A stretch of 20,755 nt of DNA from CAYZEZ01 sp964477295 (GTDB taxonomy: Bacteria > Bacteroidota > Bacteroidia > Bacteroidales > SM23-62), in the NCBI GenBank assembly GCA_964477295.1, contig CAYZEZ010000051.1:1-20755 (forward strand). The letters are read 5' to 3'. Each line of letters starts with the position of its first letter. The first letter of the stretch is position 1. The notes under the pieces were generated by a model. The model searched no databases and was not told the DNA's origin. It was given only the letters and a program-made list of their open reading frames with translations. Positions 1 to 8,268 of the stretch are shown here, piece by piece. The translations under genes were made by a program, and so were the position numbers.

Positions 1-2
1 TG

Positions 3-464
3 GTTTCAAAACGAATTTCAAACGAAGAGTTCACACTTAAATTCTATGTGACCACATCATCCCCAATCTATATTATGGGAGAACTGGTCACTCTGGATGA
101 TTTTCTCTGGTTTGAAGGAACAGTAAGGTACGACAGGACTGAAGCCAGCTGGACCCTTTATGAAGCAGGCACCTCCGCTGCCCTTTTAGCGATCGATTGG
201 GAGAAAGACTGGGAAAAGGATACCTGGATAATGAAATATGAAATCATTAAAACGGGCGATACAGAGTTCGGCAGTTTTATTGAACAGGGCCATACTGCCG
301 ATCCCGATTACAATGCTTACTTTAGTGTGACCTATTCTTCAAACAATACGGAAATACAGTGGGAAACCGTTGGATTTTCCGGACGTATCAAGGCAGAGCA
401 TTTCTTTGGCGATACCGAATGGTATTGCTGGGACGATAATAAGATGGACATTGATTGCGAATAG
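3..464 (+). CDS. C-terminal part of an unrecognised protein (5' end outside window)
   Basis: The reading frame is open from base 3 to the TAG at 462-464, with no stop before the left edge. An apparent GTG start at 48 is therefore probably internal, and the gene begins upstream of the window. The visible 153 codons are rich in Trp, Tyr, Glu and Asp, with alternating hydrophobic residues that suggest beta structure (for example the stretch from VTLDDFLWFEGTVRYD). A small internal duplication, WEKDWEKD, lies near codons 66-73 of the visible part. There is no transmembrane helix and no T9SS-type sorting tail that I recognise. I cannot assign a family; a secreted or lipoprotein beta-rich protein is an inference only. 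A hairpin terminator follows 18 bases after the stop. Confidence 0.7.
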   Translation, partial: VSKRISNEEFTLKFYVTTSSPIYIMGELVTLDDFLWFEGTVRYDRTEASWTLYEAGTSAALLAIDWEKDWEKDTWIMKYEIIKTGDTEFGSFIEQGHTADPDYNAYFSVTYSSNNTEIQWETVGFSGRIKAEHFFGDTEWYCWDDNKMDIDCE

Positions 465-482
465 CGTAATTTGTTATGCTGA

Positions 483-508
483 AAATGCCCCGGGTGCCTG
501 GGGCATTT
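483..508 (+). terminator. Rho-independent terminator, probably bidirectional
   Basis: A perfect 9-bp stem (AAATGCCCC at 483-491, GGGGCATTT at 500-508) with an 8-base loop is followed by Ts to 510. On the other strand the stem is followed by TTTT-like sequence, so it may also stop the convergent hydrolase gene. Confidence 0.85.
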
Positions 509-534
509 TTGTTAGTTCGCCTGGCATGGAGGAC

Positions 535-557
535 AGCAGGTGAACTAATCACCTGCT
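535..557 (-). other. Hairpin just after the hydrolase stop codon
   Basis: A perfect 8-bp inverted repeat (AGCAGGTG at 535-542, CACCTGCT at 550-557) with a 7-base loop sits two bases past the hydrolase stop codon. It has no T run, so it is more likely a 3'-end stabilising or assisting structure than an intrinsic terminator. Confidence 0.5.
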
Positions 558-559
558 TC

Positions 560-1291
560 CTACTCGATTTGGTCCCTGAACCAGGATACAGAATATTTAA
601 GTGATGTTATATATTTGCCTGTATCATAATGGGTTGCTCCATCTACCTTGATTAATTTCACCGGAAACTCCTTATTTTCAAGGCCAGAAACCATCTCCTT
701 AATTTCATCGAAGGGAAACAATTCGTCGTTGGTTCCGTTGATGATAAAAACAGGCAGGCCTTGCCACTCCTCAATCCATTTCTCATCGGGTTTTGAAGCC
801 ACAGGGATGGCCATTGAAAATCTTTCAGGGTGGCGGGATGCCATGTACCATGTACCTATTCCCCCGGCACTGAATCCGGTTATAAAAATCTGACCGGAAT
901 CGATGGAGTGTTTCAAAATAATAAAATCCATTAATTCAAGAACAGCATTTTCACTTTCTTCGTTATGCCAATTCTCTGAAGGACAATCCGGTGCAATAAT
1001 AATAGCCCCTGTATTTATAAATGCAGGTAAGATCAGGCCTTCCAGGAAGGATTTACTAAAATAATCCGGCAGGGGCTGGTTCTGGTCCCAACCCCAGTGC
1101 AGGGCAATTACAAGCGGTACCGGTTTTTTCTTATTTTTCCCTGCAGGTAGAGAAAGAGTATACAATAGTTTTGAACCATCGGAAAGCTTCAGGCTTTTCT
1201 CCATCACCAGCGGATTTTGGGCTTTAATGGTGCTGATCATGCCGTACAGGGTTAGGATAAGGAATATGTGTTTAAGTTGAAAGATATTCAT
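560..1291 (-). CDS. Secreted alpha/beta hydrolase (esterase / dienelactone-hydrolase-like)
   Basis: This 243-residue protein has an N-terminal signal peptide (residues 1 to about 25, ending in IKAQ) and one alpha/beta-hydrolase domain. The nucleophile elbow is GFSAGG at 139-144, with Ser141. Asp189 (in NGTNDE) and His221 (in GATHYD) complete a plausible catalytic triad, and HWGWD at 65-69 fits the oxyanion loop. The size and the FITGFSAGGIGTWYMASRHPERF-type surroundings resemble the predicted esterases related to PHB depolymerases and dienelactone hydrolases, which cleave ester bonds outside the cytoplasm. The substrate cannot be read from sequence. It is the last gene of the adaptor-TolC run, 156 bases after TolC, and that gap is filled with heptamer repeats, so co-transcription is possible but not certain. 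Confidence 0.88.
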   Translation of the reverse strand: MNIFQLKHIFLILTLYGMISTIKAQNPLVMEKSLKLSDGSKLLYTLSLPAGKNKKKPVPLVIALHWGWDQNQPLPDYFSKSFLEGLILPAFINTGAIIIAPDCPSENWHNEESENAVLELMDFIILKHSIDSGQIFITGFSAGGIGTWYMASRHPERFSMAIPVASKPDEKWIEEWQGLPVFIINGTNDELFPFDEIKEMVSGLENKEFPVKLIKVDGATHYDTGKYITSLKYSVSWFRDQIE

Positions 1292-1298
1292 AATAACA

Positions 1299-1359
1299 GA
1301 ATACAGAAGTCAGAAGGGGTGTGGGTGGGGGGCAGATTGAATACAGAATACAGAAATCA
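1299..1359. repeat. Degenerate heptamer tract (GAATACA type)
   Basis: There are two runs of 7-bp units: GAATACA, GAAGTCA, GAAGGGG at 1299-1319 and GAATACA, GAATACA, GAAATCA at 1339-1359. A G-rich stretch separates them. The tract lies in the hydrolase-TolC gap. Confidence 0.7.
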
Positions 1360-1421
1360 AAAGAGATTTAAAATTAATATTTATATTGGATTCAGGGCCC
1401 ACAGGCAACACTACTCCATGG

Positions 1422-1456
1422 ACTCTCGACTCACGATTTACGACTCGCTACTCACC
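1422..1456. repeat. Degenerate heptamer tract (ACTCACG type) at the TolC stop codon
   Basis: Five consecutive 7-bp units are seen: ACTCTCG, ACTCACG, ATTTACG, ACTCGCT, ACTCACC. The TolC stop codon (1448-1450) and its last two codons are inside the tract. Confidence 0.75.
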
Positions 1457-2938
1457 AGCAAGCATGGGATTATGATATTCGATCTTTTGTTGCATCTCAA
1501 AATCATATAATGTGAGAATGCGCAAATTATAATAAGCCACCCAATAATCTTTCAGGCTTGATATGTAATCATTCTTTGCAGCCTCTCTCTCCTGCAGCGA
1601 GATGTTCAGGTCGGTAATGCTGATCTCGCCGTTCTGGAATTTCTTCAAAGCAATAAGGTATCCATTCTCAGCCACCTTGTCCGCAGCTTCAGCCGTTTTT
1701 AACTGATCGCGCAGTAATCCAAACTGTTCAACCTGAACAATCACTCCCCGCTCAAACCTTTCCTTGTCCTTTTCCACGTCATAAACTACCAGATCGTGTC
1801 TTGACTGGGCCAGTTTGACCTGCGACTCGGAGCGGCCCCAGTCGAGGACAGGTATACTCAGGGATAACCTGAGTAGTCTTTCTTTTTCTACCTGTTCATA
1901 AATCCCTGCAAAATATGCATCGTTGTTCGACATTCCGTAACTGCCTGTGAGGGTAGCACTGAGACCGGTATTTCTCTTGGCCTGGATAAGCTGTGCGTCG
2001 GCTTCGATTAAGCGGCGTTCAAAATCAGGTGTTTCTTTGCGATTGTCCCTGGCTTCTTTTAGCGCCTTTTGAGGTTCGATATCAAACAGGGTCATCGTAA
2101 GTGGAGGGATCAGCTCAAATTTCTGTCCCTGCTCAAGTCCAATATATGATTTAAGGTTAAAATCAGCATTCTTCATGTCCATCTCCGATTTATTCAGCGC
2201 TTTCTGAGCGTTAAAGACAGACAGTTGAATGCGAGAGAAATCATTTTCCGAAATGGTGCCTAATTCCCTTCTTGTTTCGGCTATTTTAAGGTTATCACGA
2301 CTGTTTCGTAAGTTGCTCCTGGCCAGGTTATACTGGGTTTGAACCCGCAGGTAGCGAAAAAAGCGCTCGGTGGCATTTAAAGAAATTTCTTCAATTGACT
2401 CAACAAAGAGTTTCTGTGACCGGTCATACAAGAGTGGTTCTGTTTTCCTCGACCATTTCATCCAGTTATAAGCAAAAATGGGTTGTACAAATCCGATGAG
2501 AAACGGACTGCCGGAAAATTCGACCGTTTTATTATTGAAATCCTGTATCCGGTAGACCGAAGTACTTGCATAAACAGATGTTCCTGTAACCGGAATGGAT
2601 TGGCTTAGTGATAAATTGGCCGATGTCTGGGCATTTGAGACCTGCTTGAACTGAATGCTACCGTCGGGTTGTGTAACCGGAGTAGTGGAATGGGTATAAT
2701 TGGGCAGGTCACCTGCAAGGATAAGCTGAGGCCTGAACCTTGTCTGAAAATTTTGCCAGCGCCAATAATAATTAACATCTGTATTCTGGGCATATTTAAC
2801 AGAAGAAGATTGGGTAATTGCAAGATCCACAACGTTCTTCAGACTGAGCTGAATTGTATCGAGGTTCTGGCTATAATCGTTCTGAACCGATACCCCAAAC
2901 AGGGAAACGACAATTAATCCTCTGGTAATTGTATTCAT
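1448..2938 (-). CDS. TolC-family outer-membrane efflux protein
   Basis: The 496-residue protein has a signal peptide (about 1-24, ending YSQ) and the two-fold layout of TolC-type outer membrane efflux proteins. The first half carries a long helical pair (about 180-260), and the second half repeats it (about 370-465). The second beta-strand motif, SIPVLDWGRSESQVKLAQ near 361-378, is typical of the family. TolC proteins form trimeric outer-membrane channels with a periplasmic helical tunnel that receives substrates from an inner-membrane pump through an adaptor. The adaptor gene lies 68 bases upstream on the same strand, which supports a functional pair. The length is normal for Bacteroidota members. 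The stop codon is inside a heptamer-repeat tract, so the extreme C-terminus may have been reshaped by repeat insertion. Confidence 0.93.
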   Translation of the reverse strand: MNTITRGLIVVSLFGVSVQNDYSQNLDTIQLSLKNVVDLAITQSSSVKYAQNTDVNYYWRWQNFQTRFRPQLILAGDLPNYTHSTTPVTQPDGSIQFKQVSNAQTSANLSLSQSIPVTGTSVYASTSVYRIQDFNNKTVEFSGSPFLIGFVQPIFAYNWMKWSRKTEPLLYDRSQKLFVESIEEISLNATERFFRYLRVQTQYNLARSNLRNSRDNLKIAETRRELGTISENDFSRIQLSVFNAQKALNKSEMDMKNADFNLKSYIGLEQGQKFELIPPLTMTLFDIEPQKALKEARDNRKETPDFERRLIEADAQLIQAKRNTGLSATLTGSYGMSNNDAYFAGIYEQVEKERLLRLSLSIPVLDWGRSESQVKLAQSRHDLVVYDVEKDKERFERGVIVQVEQFGLLRDQLKTAEAADKVAENGYLIALKKFQNGEISITDLNISLQEREAAKNDYISSLKDYWVAYYNLRILTLYDFEMQQKIEYHNPMLAGE

Positions 2939-3006
2939 TGGATATATGGTTTATTTAAGAATTTACGGATAGTATCTATGACACGACTGGGAATACCGGA
3001 CTAGTT

Positions 3007-4227
3007 TTACTTGATTTCAACTTCATTAATTCTTTTAAAGGCAGATATTTCAGAAATTATCAATTCATCACCTTCCCGGGCACCGGATAAGATTTCGGTA
3101 TATTCATCTCCCTTTAAGCCTGTAGTAATGTTTTTTCGAACAGCTACGTCCGATTCCAGGCTGAATACTTCATGTTGGTTTCCACGGTTGAAGGCGGGTC
3201 CGTTTTTTATCCGGAGAACACTGTCTTTTCTTTCCTTAACGATCAACAGATCGACATTAAGGTTGGAGATGAGTTTTGGATGATCACTCTGGTTAAGGAA
3301 AATATCGTATTGAAGGCTGTTATTTTCTATTACAGGTTTAATGGCACCTATTCTGCCGTTGAGCCGCGATTCATCAAGCAGGATAAAAACTTCTCCTCCG
3401 GTCTTGATCTGGTCGGCATTCCTTTCATCCATGGAGCCATTGACCTTAAAAGTGGAAAGATTCGACATTCTCACCAGTAAACGGTCCTTTTCAACTTTTT
3501 CACCTTCTTTCCCGTTTACAGCCAGAACTATGCCTGCTGAACCAGCATGTACAACCATCTTACTAAGTGTCTCCTGTTTCTCTGCCATCTCTTTTTCCTG
3601 TATTTCAATTTGAAGTATCAATCCATTTTCTTCCGCCTCTATTTGCTTTAACCGGATCGAGTTTTTCTCAAGCAGCATCTCAAGATCTTTCTCTGCCAGG
3701 GTAAGTTCCTGTTTGGTCTTATCATACTGTGCAGGAGAGATACCCCCCACTTCAAGCAGCTGCTCCTGGTCTGTAAGCTGGGATTTGATGGAAGCAATTT
3801 TGAGCTTTTTCACCTCAACATTATATGAAAGATCCAATCTGGTCTCCCTGGCATTCAACCTGTTTTTCTGCAGGTTGTTTCTTTTTACCTGAAGCTGGTC
3901 TTCAATTCTTCCAATTTCATCCTTGATTGGTTTGGGATCAAGGATCAGGATCACATCGCCCCTGCTTACACGGCTTCCGGCATCCCTGACGATACGTTGG
4001 ATGATGCTTGCTGCGGGACTTAATATAACGACCTCACTTTCAGGAGCTACGGTACCTTTCGCCGGGGTGGTAAGTATCACCGAACCACGCTCTACACGAG
4101 CCGTTTCATATTTCCCCTCTTCGAGTGATGGAAAAATAAAAAACCTTATTATATAATACACAATAATAACAAGCAACAACACGGAAACTGCCAGAATGAT
4201 GATGTACGCTGTCTTTTTATTCTTCAT
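3007..4227 (-). CDS. HlyD/MFP-family periplasmic adaptor of an efflux or export system
   Basis: This 406-residue protein starts with a short basic stretch and one transmembrane helix (about 7-30). The layout is that of a membrane-fusion protein: barrel-sandwich (lipoyl-like) halves at about 56-100 and 223-255, a long Lys/Glu/Gln-rich coiled-coil hairpin between them (101-222), then a beta-barrel and membrane-proximal part to the end. The motif VSRGDVILILDP near 88-98 is characteristic. Such adaptors connect an inner-membrane ABC, RND or MFS pump to a TolC channel, and the TolC gene is the next gene downstream. The usual partner permease and ATPase are not adjacent: upstream is 612 bases of non-coding DNA and then a protease gene. 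A matching promoter lies 40-70 bases upstream of the start. Confidence 0.92.
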   Translation of the reverse strand: MKNKKTAYIIILAVSVLLLVIIVYYIIRFFIFPSLEEGKYETARVERGSVILTTPAKGTVAPESEVVILSPAASIIQRIVRDAGSRVSRGDVILILDPKPIKDEIGRIEDQLQVKRNNLQKNRLNARETRLDLSYNVEVKKLKIASIKSQLTDQEQLLEVGGISPAQYDKTKQELTLAEKDLEMLLEKNSIRLKQIEAEENGLILQIEIQEKEMAEKQETLSKMVVHAGSAGIVLAVNGKEGEKVEKDRLLVRMSNLSTFKVNGSMDERNADQIKTGGEVFILLDESRLNGRIGAIKPVIENNSLQYDIFLNQSDHPKLISNLNVDLLIVKERKDSVLRIKNGPAFNRGNQHEVFSLESDVAVRKNITTGLKGDEYTEILSGAREGDELIISEISAFKRINEVEIK

Positions 4228-4266
4228 GTCTGTTTAAAGGTTTTTAACAGGATAGAAAAGAATACA

Positions 4267-4296
4267 CAAAGCTATTAATTAATGAAATTCATCCAA
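4267..4296 (-). promoter_or_regulatory. Bacteroidota-type promoter for the adaptor-TolC genes
   Basis: On the minus strand, TTG (4294-4296) is followed after 19 bases by TAGCTTTG (4267-4274). This matches the Bacteroidota primary sigma consensus of TTG-N19-21-TAnnTTTG. The predicted transcription start is near 4260, giving a leader of about 30 bases before the ATG at 4227. Confidence 0.65.
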
Positions 4297-4398
4297 TAGC
4301 CAGATAACTTTATTGTCCCAAAATTATTATGGCAGGCAAAAATAGATGATTTCTCATTAACTCATAGGGTCAATATTGGCCGACCGCTTAAAGGCAGG

Positions 4399-4440
4399 AG
4401 TCAGAATTACGAATTATGAATTGCAGGTTAGGAGTTACTG
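4399..4440. repeat. Degenerate heptamer tract (ATTACGA type)
   Basis: Six 7-bp units lie in unbroken register: AGTCAGA, ATTACGA, ATTATGA, ATTGCAG, GTTAGGA, GTTACTG. It is AT-richer than the tracts at gene ends but has the same period. Confidence 0.7.
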
Positions 4441-4534
4441 GTTTCCAGGTATCCGCAAATTAAATTTATTATTATTTTTAAGGTGACCAAGATATTGCTG
4501 AAAACATAAAAAATTTTCAACCTTAATGCTATTA

Positions 4535-4780
4535 TTAAAGCGACTGTTCCTGTTCTGAATAAGCTATAAGCAATTTATCCAAGCCGTAAGTTTCTGCCAG
4601 ATATTTAGTAAATGAGCAAGAACAGTTATAAAATGCAGGAGCATATTCGTGTCTTTTTTTCCCATGAAGTTTTAACATTATCCCAGGCTTACCAATATGT
4701 TTAAGAATATGCGAACCGACTGGGTCCTGGATCGTTTTTAAACACAACTCAATGAATAACCTGAGATTCCATTTCTCGGC
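4535..4780 (-). pseudogene. Possible relic of a larger gene (peptidase-MA-like C-terminal fragment)
   Basis: The frame is open from just inside an in-frame TAG at 4781-4783 to the TAA at 4535-4537, about 81 codons, but has no good start (only a TTG at 4747 or an internal ATG). The C-terminal half, with SFTKYLAETYGLDKLLIAY, resembles the helix near the end of peptidase-MA/gluzincin-like proteins, where a GSFxxYLIexYG pattern is common. No HExxH zinc motif is present in the fragment. This suggests a decayed 3' fragment, but the resemblance is by eye only and a chance ORF is possible. Confidence 0.3.
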
Positions 4781-4839
4781 CTATGGAAAGGCTTTTTTTG
4801 TATGGTGTTTTGATAGCAATAGTGTCCATAATGATTTTA

Positions 4840-7800
4840 TCACCGAATTTCAAACGGAGGATGTTCCACTTTCTTTACAGGATTAGCCTTCATTAATTTA
4901 AGTACCTCTTCAATAGCTCTTTCAAGTTGCGGATCTGTGCCTTTGGCCAGTTGTGACGGATCATCAACCACCTCTATATCGGGCTCAACACCATGTCCTT
5001 CTGAGAACCAGGTGCCGTCTGTACCGAATATCCGGCCACTGGGGACAGTATGGTAGCCTCCATCGATCAGACTGTGGCCCATCGCAGGGCCAATCAATGC
5101 GCCGGCTGTCCGCATGCCGATGACCGGACCAATCCCGAGGTTTTTAAAGGTATAGGGCAGGGCATCCCCGCCGGATCCGCTCCAGCCGTTAATAAGCATC
5201 ACTTTGGGTGATTGGTTGGCATTTAACGGCTGGGGTGAATTCTCCCCGTTCCTCCATGAAAGATAATGTACAACGGGCCGGTCGAGCAGGGTCATGAACC
5301 GGTCGGCGAGGTCACCCCCGCTGTTAAATCTCTCATCAATGATAAATCCTTCCTTATCGAGTTGGGCATAGAACTGTCGTACCAGCTGGTCCTGCCCCTG
5401 TCCACCTGTATTTGGCATGTAAATATAGCCCACCTTCCCATGGGTCGCCTCTTCCACCCTTTTTCTGTTGTTTTCCATCCATTCCAGGTTCCTCAAAGTG
5501 CCCTCATTCGACATGGTCTTTACAATGACCTCTCTGGAGCCCTCCATGGAAGGCTTGTCATTTATCGTTAAAACAACTGTCTTATCAGCCAGCCCGGTGA
5601 ATGCCTCAAATGGCTCCTTGTTGGTATCGAGCATTATTCCATTTACAGCAAGGATATAATCCCCTTCGTTAACTTTTACTCCGGGTTCATCAAAGGGTGA
5701 CCTGGAAAAATGATCCCATTGTGCACCCCTGATGATATGATCTATTTTCCAGCCGCCATTTTCCATTTTCCAGTTGATTCCAAGCATTCCTGTGCCAACA
5801 TTTTTAGCCCGGTCAGTTTCTCCTCCACCAACATATGTATGGGAAGAGTTTAATTCACCGATCAGATTTTGCAAAATAAAATTCACATCACCCCTGGTGA
5901 GGGCATCGTCTATCAATGATCCATATTGCTCGTGCATCTTTTCCCAATCCACTCCATGCATATTCGGGTCATAGAAGAAATCGCGGTATTTTCTCCACAC
6001 ATCGTTGAAAACCTGTTTCCATTCTTCTACTGGATCCAGGGTCATGTAAAGCCCACTGGTTTTCACAGGAGTTTCAATTTTCTGATTCGGTGCCGGAGAA
6101 ATTATTCCATACTTTCCTGCCTGGTTAACAATGATTTTCTTGTTTCCCGGAGCCATCGCGTACGAACCGGAGTTTTCAATAATGGTTTCCTCTTTTCGTT
6201 CCTTTAGGTCGTACAGTATTAATTTACTGGACGTTTCTCCTGATCCTGACCTGGGCCGCTGCGACATGATCACTTTTCCTTCTACTGCATTCAGGTGACC
6301 ATAATTTCCAGCCTTTGGAGGCAGCAGGACAAGCCTTCTTTCAAAATCCTGAATTTCAATTTTGAGTTTGTCAGACTTATCTTTATCCAAATCATCATTT
6401 TTCTTTTCACCATTTTCCTCTTTCTTGCTTTCCTCCTTTTTTTCCTCAGCTTTTATTTCAACTTCGTCGTTCCTGGGTTCGAGCGGAGAGGGTACATCTG
6501 AATTTAAGGCAACCGCAGCAATTCGGGTCACATTATTATATATCCAGGTCTGGTCGATTGAACTTCTTGACTGTTGCAGGTTCCTGTCGGTGGCGAAATA
6601 CAAGTATTTCCCATCGGGATCAAAGACCGGGTTCCTGTCACGGAAATGCCCCGAAGTCACCTGGTATATTTTATTCTCTGCAAGACTATACAGAAATATG
6701 GCTGTCTGGGTATTGGCAGTTTGTTTTTCATATGCAAGCCATTTATTGTCAGGCGACCAATTGATCTGGAAATAATCAAGGTATCCATTGTCGAGCCATG
6801 GAAGCTGATCCACCTTGGATGCTTTTTTTGATTTAATATCAACGACATAAATGGCCTGTTTTTCATCGATAAATGTTATTTTTTCCCCATCAGGAGACCA
6901 GAAGAGGTTATACCGGAATCCCGGACCAAAAGAAGTTATTTTTTCAGGTTTGCCGGATCCGTCTGCAGTTTGCTGGTATAATTCATATTCTCCTGATTTG
7001 TCGCTCCAATAGGCAATGTATTTGCCATCAGGCGACCATGCCGGGTAGATCTCCCGGGATCCTGATGACTGAGTTAGATTGAGAATATATCCGTGTTCTG
7101 CAGGTATAGTAAAAACTTCACCACGGGCCTCGAAGACAGCTCTTTTACCATCCGGGGAAACATTATAACTCTGAATCTTCTCGCCTGCATCTACAAGGCT
7201 GGATTTCAATGTGATATAATCAGAAATTATATTAATTTCCACCTTTTCACTTTCCAGGCTCTGCAGGTTGAGCAGGTACATGTTGCTACCTGCGTGAAAC
7301 ACAATATCAGATGGTCCGATCGAGGGGGAATGAATATCAAAATCCTTAAACATGGTGACCTGCTTTACAGACCTGGTGTTGATATCATAAACCCAGATGT
7401 TTTGTCTTTTCGCCGGACCCCGGTTAGAAAGAAAAAATATCGATTGTCCATGCCACATGGGATAACCATCTACAGATTCGTTGCTGGTTATATTTTCTGC
7501 TTCGAGTGTGTTCAGGTTAAATATCCAGATATCTCCGGCGCGACCGCCTTCATATCTTTTCCATCCAACCATCTCACTGGCACTCGGGGTATATGCAAGG
7601 AGTTTTCCATCCTCTGAAAAAGTGCCATAGTCTCCATAGGGTATCGGGAGTTTTACAGGCATCGCGTCACCGGTCTTAGTTAAGTAGAATTCATTATATC
7701 GTTGCCTGCCACTTTCCCGGCTTGAACCGAAAAGTACCTGTTTACCATCCGGATGCCAGTCGATCATCACGTCGGTGGATGGATGATTGGTTAGCCTCTT

Positions 7801-8103
7801 AGGTATACCTCCTGTTGCTGGTATCACATAAACATCTTCATTCCCGTCGTAATTCCCGGTAAAGGCAATAAAAGATCCATCCGGTGAAAACCGCGGGTTA
7901 ACTTCCGGTCCTGACGATGAACTTATCTTTGTGGCGGTTCCGCCTGTTTTATCAACTATCCAGATATCACCCCCATATACAAAGGTTATTTGCGTGGCCG
8001 ACACATCAGGATGTCGAAACATTCGCGCATCAACCTGTGCCTCAGAAGATTGGATAAACAAAAATGCAAAAATCAGAAAGGTTGGAATTTTTAAGTTTTT
8101 CAT
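4840..8103 (-). CDS. Tricorn-like S41 peptidase with beta-propellers and PDZ domain, secreted
   Basis: The 1087-residue protein begins with a signal peptide (1 to about 22, ending SSEAQ), so it acts outside the cytoplasm, unlike archaeal tricorn. Residues about 30-540 carry repeated WD40-like/PD40 blades with the FSPDG or WSPDGK signature (for example near 72, 355, 402, 449). A Lys/Glu/Asp-rich linker at about 545-582 precedes a second propeller-like segment to about 680. Next come the tricorn core (about 690-760), a PDZ-like domain (about 763-850) and the S41 fold to the end. By alignment with tricorn, Ser754-His755 (SSH), nucleophile Ser977 (SGSGGD) and Glu1035 (SEGHGVEPD) form the active site, all present. 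The family cleaves peptides into short oligopeptides. The gene stands alone; a repeat cluster begins 32 bases upstream of its ATG. Confidence 0.95.
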   Translation of the reverse strand: MKNLKIPTFLIFAFLFIQSSEAQVDARMFRHPDVSATQITFVYGGDIWIVDKTGGTATKISSSSGPEVNPRFSPDGSFIAFTGNYDGNEDVYVIPATGGIPKRLTNHPSTDVMIDWHPDGKQVLFGSSRESGRQRYNEFYLTKTGDAMPVKLPIPYGDYGTFSEDGKLLAYTPSASEMVGWKRYEGGRAGDIWIFNLNTLEAENITSNESVDGYPMWHGQSIFFLSNRGPAKRQNIWVYDINTRSVKQVTMFKDFDIHSPSIGPSDIVFHAGSNMYLLNLQSLESEKVEINIISDYITLKSSLVDAGEKIQSYNVSPDGKRAVFEARGEVFTIPAEHGYILNLTQSSGSREIYPAWSPDGKYIAYWSDKSGEYELYQQTADGSGKPEKITSFGPGFRYNLFWSPDGEKITFIDEKQAIYVVDIKSKKASKVDQLPWLDNGYLDYFQINWSPDNKWLAYEKQTANTQTAIFLYSLAENKIYQVTSGHFRDRNPVFDPDGKYLYFATDRNLQQSRSSIDQTWIYNNVTRIAAVALNSDVPSPLEPRNDEVEIKAEEKKEESKKEENGEKKNDDLDKDKSDKLKIEIQDFERRLVLLPPKAGNYGHLNAVEGKVIMSQRPRSGSGETSSKLILYDLKERKEETIIENSGSYAMAPGNKKIIVNQAGKYGIISPAPNQKIETPVKTSGLYMTLDPVEEWKQVFNDVWRKYRDFFYDPNMHGVDWEKMHEQYGSLIDDALTRGDVNFILQNLIGELNSSHTYVGGGETDRAKNVGTGMLGINWKMENGGWKIDHIIRGAQWDHFSRSPFDEPGVKVNEGDYILAVNGIMLDTNKEPFEAFTGLADKTVVLTINDKPSMEGSREVIVKTMSNEGTLRNLEWMENNRKRVEEATHGKVGYIYMPNTGGQGQDQLVRQFYAQLDKEGFIIDERFNSGGDLADRFMTLLDRPVVHYLSWRNGENSPQPLNANQSPKVMLINGWSGSGGDALPYTFKNLGIGPVIGMRTAGALIGPAMGHSLIDGGYHTVPSGRIFGTDGTWFSEGHGVEPDIEVVDDPSQLAKGTDPQLERAIEEVLKLMKANPVKKVEHPPFEIR

Positions 8104-8186
8104 TTGAATGGAATTTATTGATTGTCTTTTGCTTGCCGTTGGCTTCAGAGGCTGTGTAAAAATAGCAATATTTTCAGAAAATAGTC

Positions 8187-8207
8187 ATCCTGAATTTATT
8201 TCAGGAT
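8187..8207. repeat. CTGAA/TTCAG inverted repeat inside the MITE
   Basis: ATCCTGAA (8187-8194) and TTCAGGAT (8200-8207) form a perfect 8-bp stem with a 5-base loop. The motif matches the repeat cluster at 12972-13143. Confidence 0.8.
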
Positions 8208-8246
8208 CTCATTATCAATTAGTTACAGATTCTGATCCCGAGTACT

Positions 8247-8268
8247 CCCCCCCGAGTGCTCGGGGGGG
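8247..8268. repeat. Perfect C/G-rich hairpin inside the MITE
   Basis: CCCCCCCGAG (8247-8256) pairs with CTCGGGGGGG (8259-8268) across a 2-base loop. A shorter version with a TCCCGAG/CTCGGGA stem occurs at 13108-13123. Confidence 0.85.

Larger units (their letters stand above)
4228..4839. other. 612-base region between adaptor and tricorn genes
   Basis: The region contains the adaptor promoter at 4267-4296, the heptamer tract at 4399-4440 and a possible gene relic at 4535-4780. The rest is AT-rich, and I see no further structure in it. Confidence 0.6.

Noticed and set aside
4776..4799. A short hairpin followed by seven Ts on the plus strand
   Set aside because: The stem is only about four base pairs and no plus-strand gene ends here, so a terminator call is not justified.
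6295..6501. Plus-strand open frame rich in Phe and Leu, looking like a membrane protein
   Set aside because: It is the antisense of the Lys/Glu-rich linker of the tricorn-like protein.
8247..8268. The C/G-rich hairpin as an intrinsic terminator
   Set aside because: The stem is perfect but there is no T run after it on either strand.
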